Below, one piece after another: positions 61,733-64,000 of a stretch of DNA of 64,000 bases; the first letter of the stretch is position 1; every line of letters starts with the position of its first letter. Source of the DNA: Posidoniimonas corsicana (lineage in GTDB: Bacteria; Planctomycetota; Planctomycetia; Pirellulales; Lacipirellulaceae); assembly GCF_007859765.1 (NCBI RefSeq), contig NZ_SIHJ01000003.1, positions 310,001-374,000 on the forward strand, in the 5' to 3' direction. The notes beneath the pieces are model-generated. The model saw only the letters and a program-made list of their open reading frames with translations, was not told the DNA's origin and ran no database searches. The position numbers and the translations under genes were made by a program.

Positions 61733-63559
61733 GTGATCCGTTCGCAATCCGGTTGCTATTCTGCGCTGGCGGGCCTGTTGGCCTGCCTGATGGCGCCTGG
61801 AGTTGGCGCCGCGGGCGCTGGCCGCAACGCATCGGCTACCGGCCTGCCCGACAAGCCGCCGCTGAAGGTTATCGGACCGCTGGGGCCGCAGGTCATGCCG
61901 ATGCCGGAGGGGAAGGTCGCGGCCACCGCGCACCTGGTCACGAGCATCCCGTCGACCTTCGCCGGGCCGAGCGTCGCGACGCTCCTCGGTGCGGACGCGT
62001 TCTATGATCGGGGAGTCACCGGCGCCGGCGCCCGGCTGGCCAATGTCGAAGGGGGCCACGTCTGGAGCGGGCACGAGTCGTTAGGGCACGTCGGCCCCTT
62101 CGTTCACGACGCAGCCGCGTGGGACGACCCGGGCACGCGGGGCGACCAGCAAAGCGACTTGTTCGACCGCCATGCTACCTGGGTTGGCGCAATCGCCGCC
62201 GGACGGCTCGGCGGCGCGGTCCCGGGCGAGCACCAACGCGGGATCGCGCACGGCGCGGCGCTGCAGTCGGGCGCCATCGCCACCGACTGGACCGGTCCCG
62301 CCTACTCGGCCGCCTTTGACATCTCGGCCGACACCTACTTCACCGCCTACGAGCACTCGTTCAACACGGCGGACATCATCAACAGCAGCTGGGGGTTCAC
62401 CGACCCGACCGGCGCGGACTCGGGCCTGACCGTGCTAGGCGACGCCCTCGCCAGCCAGAATCCTGGCGTCACGTGGGTGGTGTCGGCCGGCAACACCGGC
62501 CCGGCGGGCGGAACGGTTGGCTCGCCCGCTTCCGGATTCAACGCGATCTCCGTCGGCGCCCTGCAGAATGACGGCTCGAACCGGTACGACGCGGTGGCAG
62601 CTTTCAGCAGCCGCGGCCCGCAGGACTGGGCCGGCGGCGGATTCTTCTGCGCGGAGTGCCGTGCAGCGGTCGACCTGGTCGCTCCGGGCACGGACCTCAC
62701 CGCAGCGTTCCATGGTTTGGACACCGGCGGAAACAATCCGACGCTCGTTGGCGCTGTCGACAACGTGGCGGACAACTTGTACGCGGCGGGCCTGGCGGGG
62801 ACCAGCTTTTCCGCGCCGATTGTCGCCGGCGCCGCGACGCTGCTGGTCGCCGGCAGCTACGCCGACCCTTCGCTCGCCACGAACCCCGCCGCACGCGACG
62901 CGTTGGTGGTGAAGGCGGTGTTGCTGAACAGCGCCGACAAGCCCGACGGCTGGAACAACGGGCAGGAGTCCGTAGCCGGGGTGATCGAAACCTCGCAGTC
63001 GCTTGACTACGCCAGCGGCGCGGGAGCGCTCAGCATCGGCGGCGCGTACCATCAGTACCTGCAGGCCGGCACGCAGGACGTGCCGGGCACACCGATTGGC
63101 GTGCAGGGCGCTATTGACGCGGTCGGGTGGGACTTTGGCTCGGTGGCCCACGGCGTTGACAATGTGTACGTGCTGGAGGAAACGGTGCAGGCCGACACGC
63201 CGGTGACGATCACCCTCGCGTGGCGACGCGAGCGGAGCGAAACCTTCCTAATCAACGGGCTCGTGCAGGACGATGCGCAGGCCGACCTGGACCTGATCGT
63301 CCGCGACCGGGAAAGCGGCCAGGTGGTCGCCCGCTCGATCAGCGGCGTCAACGTGGTGGAGCACCTCAGCTTCCGCGCGCCGGCGACTTCACGCTATCAG
63401 TTCGAGGTCAACTACTTCGGCGACATTTTCGGGAGCCAGGCCAGCGAGGAGTACGGACTCGCCTGGTCGGTGGCGGTGGTCCCCGAGCCGACTACTGCGC
63501 TGCTCGTCGGCGGGGCGGCTGCGTTGCTAGCCGCCGTTCGCCCGCGTCGCGAATGCTGA
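61733..63559 (+). CDS. Exported S8-type serine peptidase with Glu in place of the triad Asp, PEP-CTERM
   Basis: The product is 608 residues from a GTG at 61733, supported by GGGAG 7 bases upstream; the TTG at 61715 lacks this. Signal-like N-terminus (residues ~9-28) is followed by a subtilisin-type domain. The triad region reads ARLANVEGGHVWSGHES where the family has an I-D-T-G core, so residue 106 is Glu. The His motif is HATWVGAIAAGR (His147), the oxyanion Asn is in SAGNTGP (Asn254) and the Ser is in AGTSFSAPIVAG (Ser358). The C-terminus VVPEPTTALLVGGAAALLAAVRPRREC is a PEP-CTERM. A beta-rich C-terminal domain (~430-580) lies between. It may still be active because Glu can replace Asp, or be a binding protein. 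Confidence 0.85.
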   Translation: MIRSQSGCYSALAGLLACLMAPGVGAAGAGRNASATGLPDKPPLKVIGPLGPQVMPMPEGKVAATAHLVTSIPSTFAGPSVATLLGADAFYDRGVTGAGARLANVEGGHVWSGHESLGHVGPFVHDAAAWDDPGTRGDQQSDLFDRHATWVGAIAAGRLGGAVPGEHQRGIAHGAALQSGAIATDWTGPAYSAAFDISADTYFTAYEHSFNTADIINSSWGFTDPTGADSGLTVLGDALASQNPGVTWVVSAGNTGPAGGTVGSPASGFNAISVGALQNDGSNRYDAVAAFSSRGPQDWAGGGFFCAECRAAVDLVAPGTDLTAAFHGLDTGGNNPTLVGAVDNVADNLYAAGLAGTSFSAPIVAGAATLLVAGSYADPSLATNPAARDALVVKAVLLNSADKPDGWNNGQESVAGVIETSQSLDYASGAGALSIGGAYHQYLQAGTQDVPGTPIGVQGAIDAVGWDFGSVAHGVDNVYVLEETVQADTPVTITLAWRRERSETFLINGLVQDDAQADLDLIVRDRESGQVVARSISGVNVVEHLSFRAPATSRYQFEVNYFGDIFGSQASEEYGLAWSVAVVPEPTTALLVGGAAALLAAVRPRREC

Positions 63560-63668
63560 GTAGCCGCCTCGTTCTTCAACGGCATAGCCTTTGCGGATGC
63601 TTCTTCGCGAACCCGCGTCGGTGTGACAGCGGGCGACCAATTCACTTCTCAGGAAGGGAGCAGCGACG

Positions 63669-64000
63669 ATGAGTAGGTCATTCGCCATGACGATGGTGGT
63701 CACGATGGGGCTTCCCGTCACGGCTGTGGCTCAGCAGCCCACTGCCGAGCCGGACGCATATTTGCCTAACAGGAACCAGCCGACCCAGCAGAGCACCGCC
63801 GACTCGGCGGACACGCCGCAGCGGCGCGAAGCAAACTACCGCGGCGACCAGCAGCAAAAGGGCGCCAGCCAGCAGGCTAATGCCGAGCTCGTGAACTACT
63901 TGGCCGCCAAGATGATGCTCGCCAACCAGTGTGAGATCGAGGCGGCCGACCTGGCCGCGCAGCGGGCGGAGAGTTCGGACGTCAAGTCGCTGGCAAACAA
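63669..64000 (+). CDS. Exported DUF4142-like protein, cut by window edge
   Basis: The frame starts at an ATG (63669) with AAGGGAG upstream and runs to the window end without a stop. A signal peptide (RSFAMTMVVTMGLPVTAVA) is followed by a Gln/Asp-rich linker and then LVNYLAAKMMLANQCEIEAADLAAQRAESSDVKSLANK. The latter matches the start of the DUF4142 helical bundle (D-x-x-F, N-x-x-E, L-A-x-x-R-A-x-S-x-x-V-K). Periplasmic; role unknown. Confidence 0.75.
   Translation, partial: MSRSFAMTMVVTMGLPVTAVAQQPTAEPDAYLPNRNQPTQQSTADSADTPQRREANYRGDQQQKGASQQANAELVNYLAAKMMLANQCEIEAADLAAQRAESSDVKSLAN

Overview
The window looks like a chromosome segment of a planctomycete, most likely the Pirellulales/Lacipirellulaceae lineage. 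This placement is inferred from sequence character and not from a marker phylogeny. The evidence is high-GC DNA, four secreted proteins ending in a PEP-CTERM sorting signal, a dockerin-type repeat, two DUF1559 prepilin-like proteins with the H-X9-DG signature, a Hanks kinase with the typical planctomycete N-terminal extension, a DUF1254 protein and a TIGR03790 protein. No prophage, transposase, CRISPR array, tRNA or rRNA was recognised.

Layout. 1-5.7 kb: a truncated secreted protein, a secreted Hcp-like/dockerin/PEP-CTERM protein, an alkaline-phosphatase-superfamily enzyme, a peroxiredoxin, and a receptor-type Ser/Thr kinase whose C-terminal half is a solute-binding-protein domain. 6-17 kb: membrane and envelope functions (PQQ beta-propeller, ion channel, FadL-type porin, DUF1254, TRIC-type channel, DUF485/ActP symporter pair, SulP transporter with a coiled-coil insertion). 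17.6-25.9 kb: a TPP-dependent 2-keto acid decarboxylase, a PAP2 phosphatase, SDR and GNAT enzymes, and two sets of DUF1559 plus PEP-CTERM genes. 26-28.7 kb: small DUF427/DUF2945 genes, an adjacent frame-disrupted gene, and an alpha/beta hydrolase. 28.8-31.3 kb: groES and groEL with a good terminator and a striking inverted repeat upstream. 31.3-38.8 kb: a giant coiled-coil protein, an acyl-CoA ligase-like protein, a D-2-hydroxyacid dehydrogenase, a GH29 fucosidase coupled to a small gene, and tandem zinc-ribbon membrane paralogues. 38.8-42.9 kb: the translation block rpmI-rplT-pheS-pheT. 43-50.8 kb: a DPF-repeat protein, a 1460-residue TPR membrane protein and TIGR03790. 50.9-64 kb: ABC ATPase, UbiD, a stand-alone prepilin-peptidase N-domain, a beta-CASP nuclease, an LRR-like protein, HD hydrolase, LOG, SppA, an AT-rich hypothetical, RlmN, an S8 peptidase with an altered triad, and a truncated DUF4142 protein.

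How the genes fit together. Most of the window serves the envelope and secretome: exosortase-sorted (PEP-CTERM) proteins, pseudopilin-like DUF1559 proteins that need a prepilin peptidase/methylase, envelope proteases (SppA, S8), porins and transporters. The TPR/TIGR03790 pair may belong to the same export/sorting biology, because TIGR03790 is known to co-occur with exosortase genomes. The rest is housekeeping: chaperonin, Phe-tRNA synthesis, ribosomal proteins and rRNA/tRNA methylation.

The intergenic DNA is unusual. It holds a family of short perfect palindromes (several with a TCT or TTT loop), one REPIN-like palindrome pair with compensatory base changes, a 28-base inverted repeat between pheS and pheT, and low-complexity repeats, one of which appears to have been captured in frame inside pheS. 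The strongest candidates for something new are the kinase/solute-binding-protein fusion, the exported Hcp-like protein with dockerin and PEP-CTERM tail, the coiled-coil insertion in SulP, the DPF-tail protein, and the unexplained operator-like repeat before groES.
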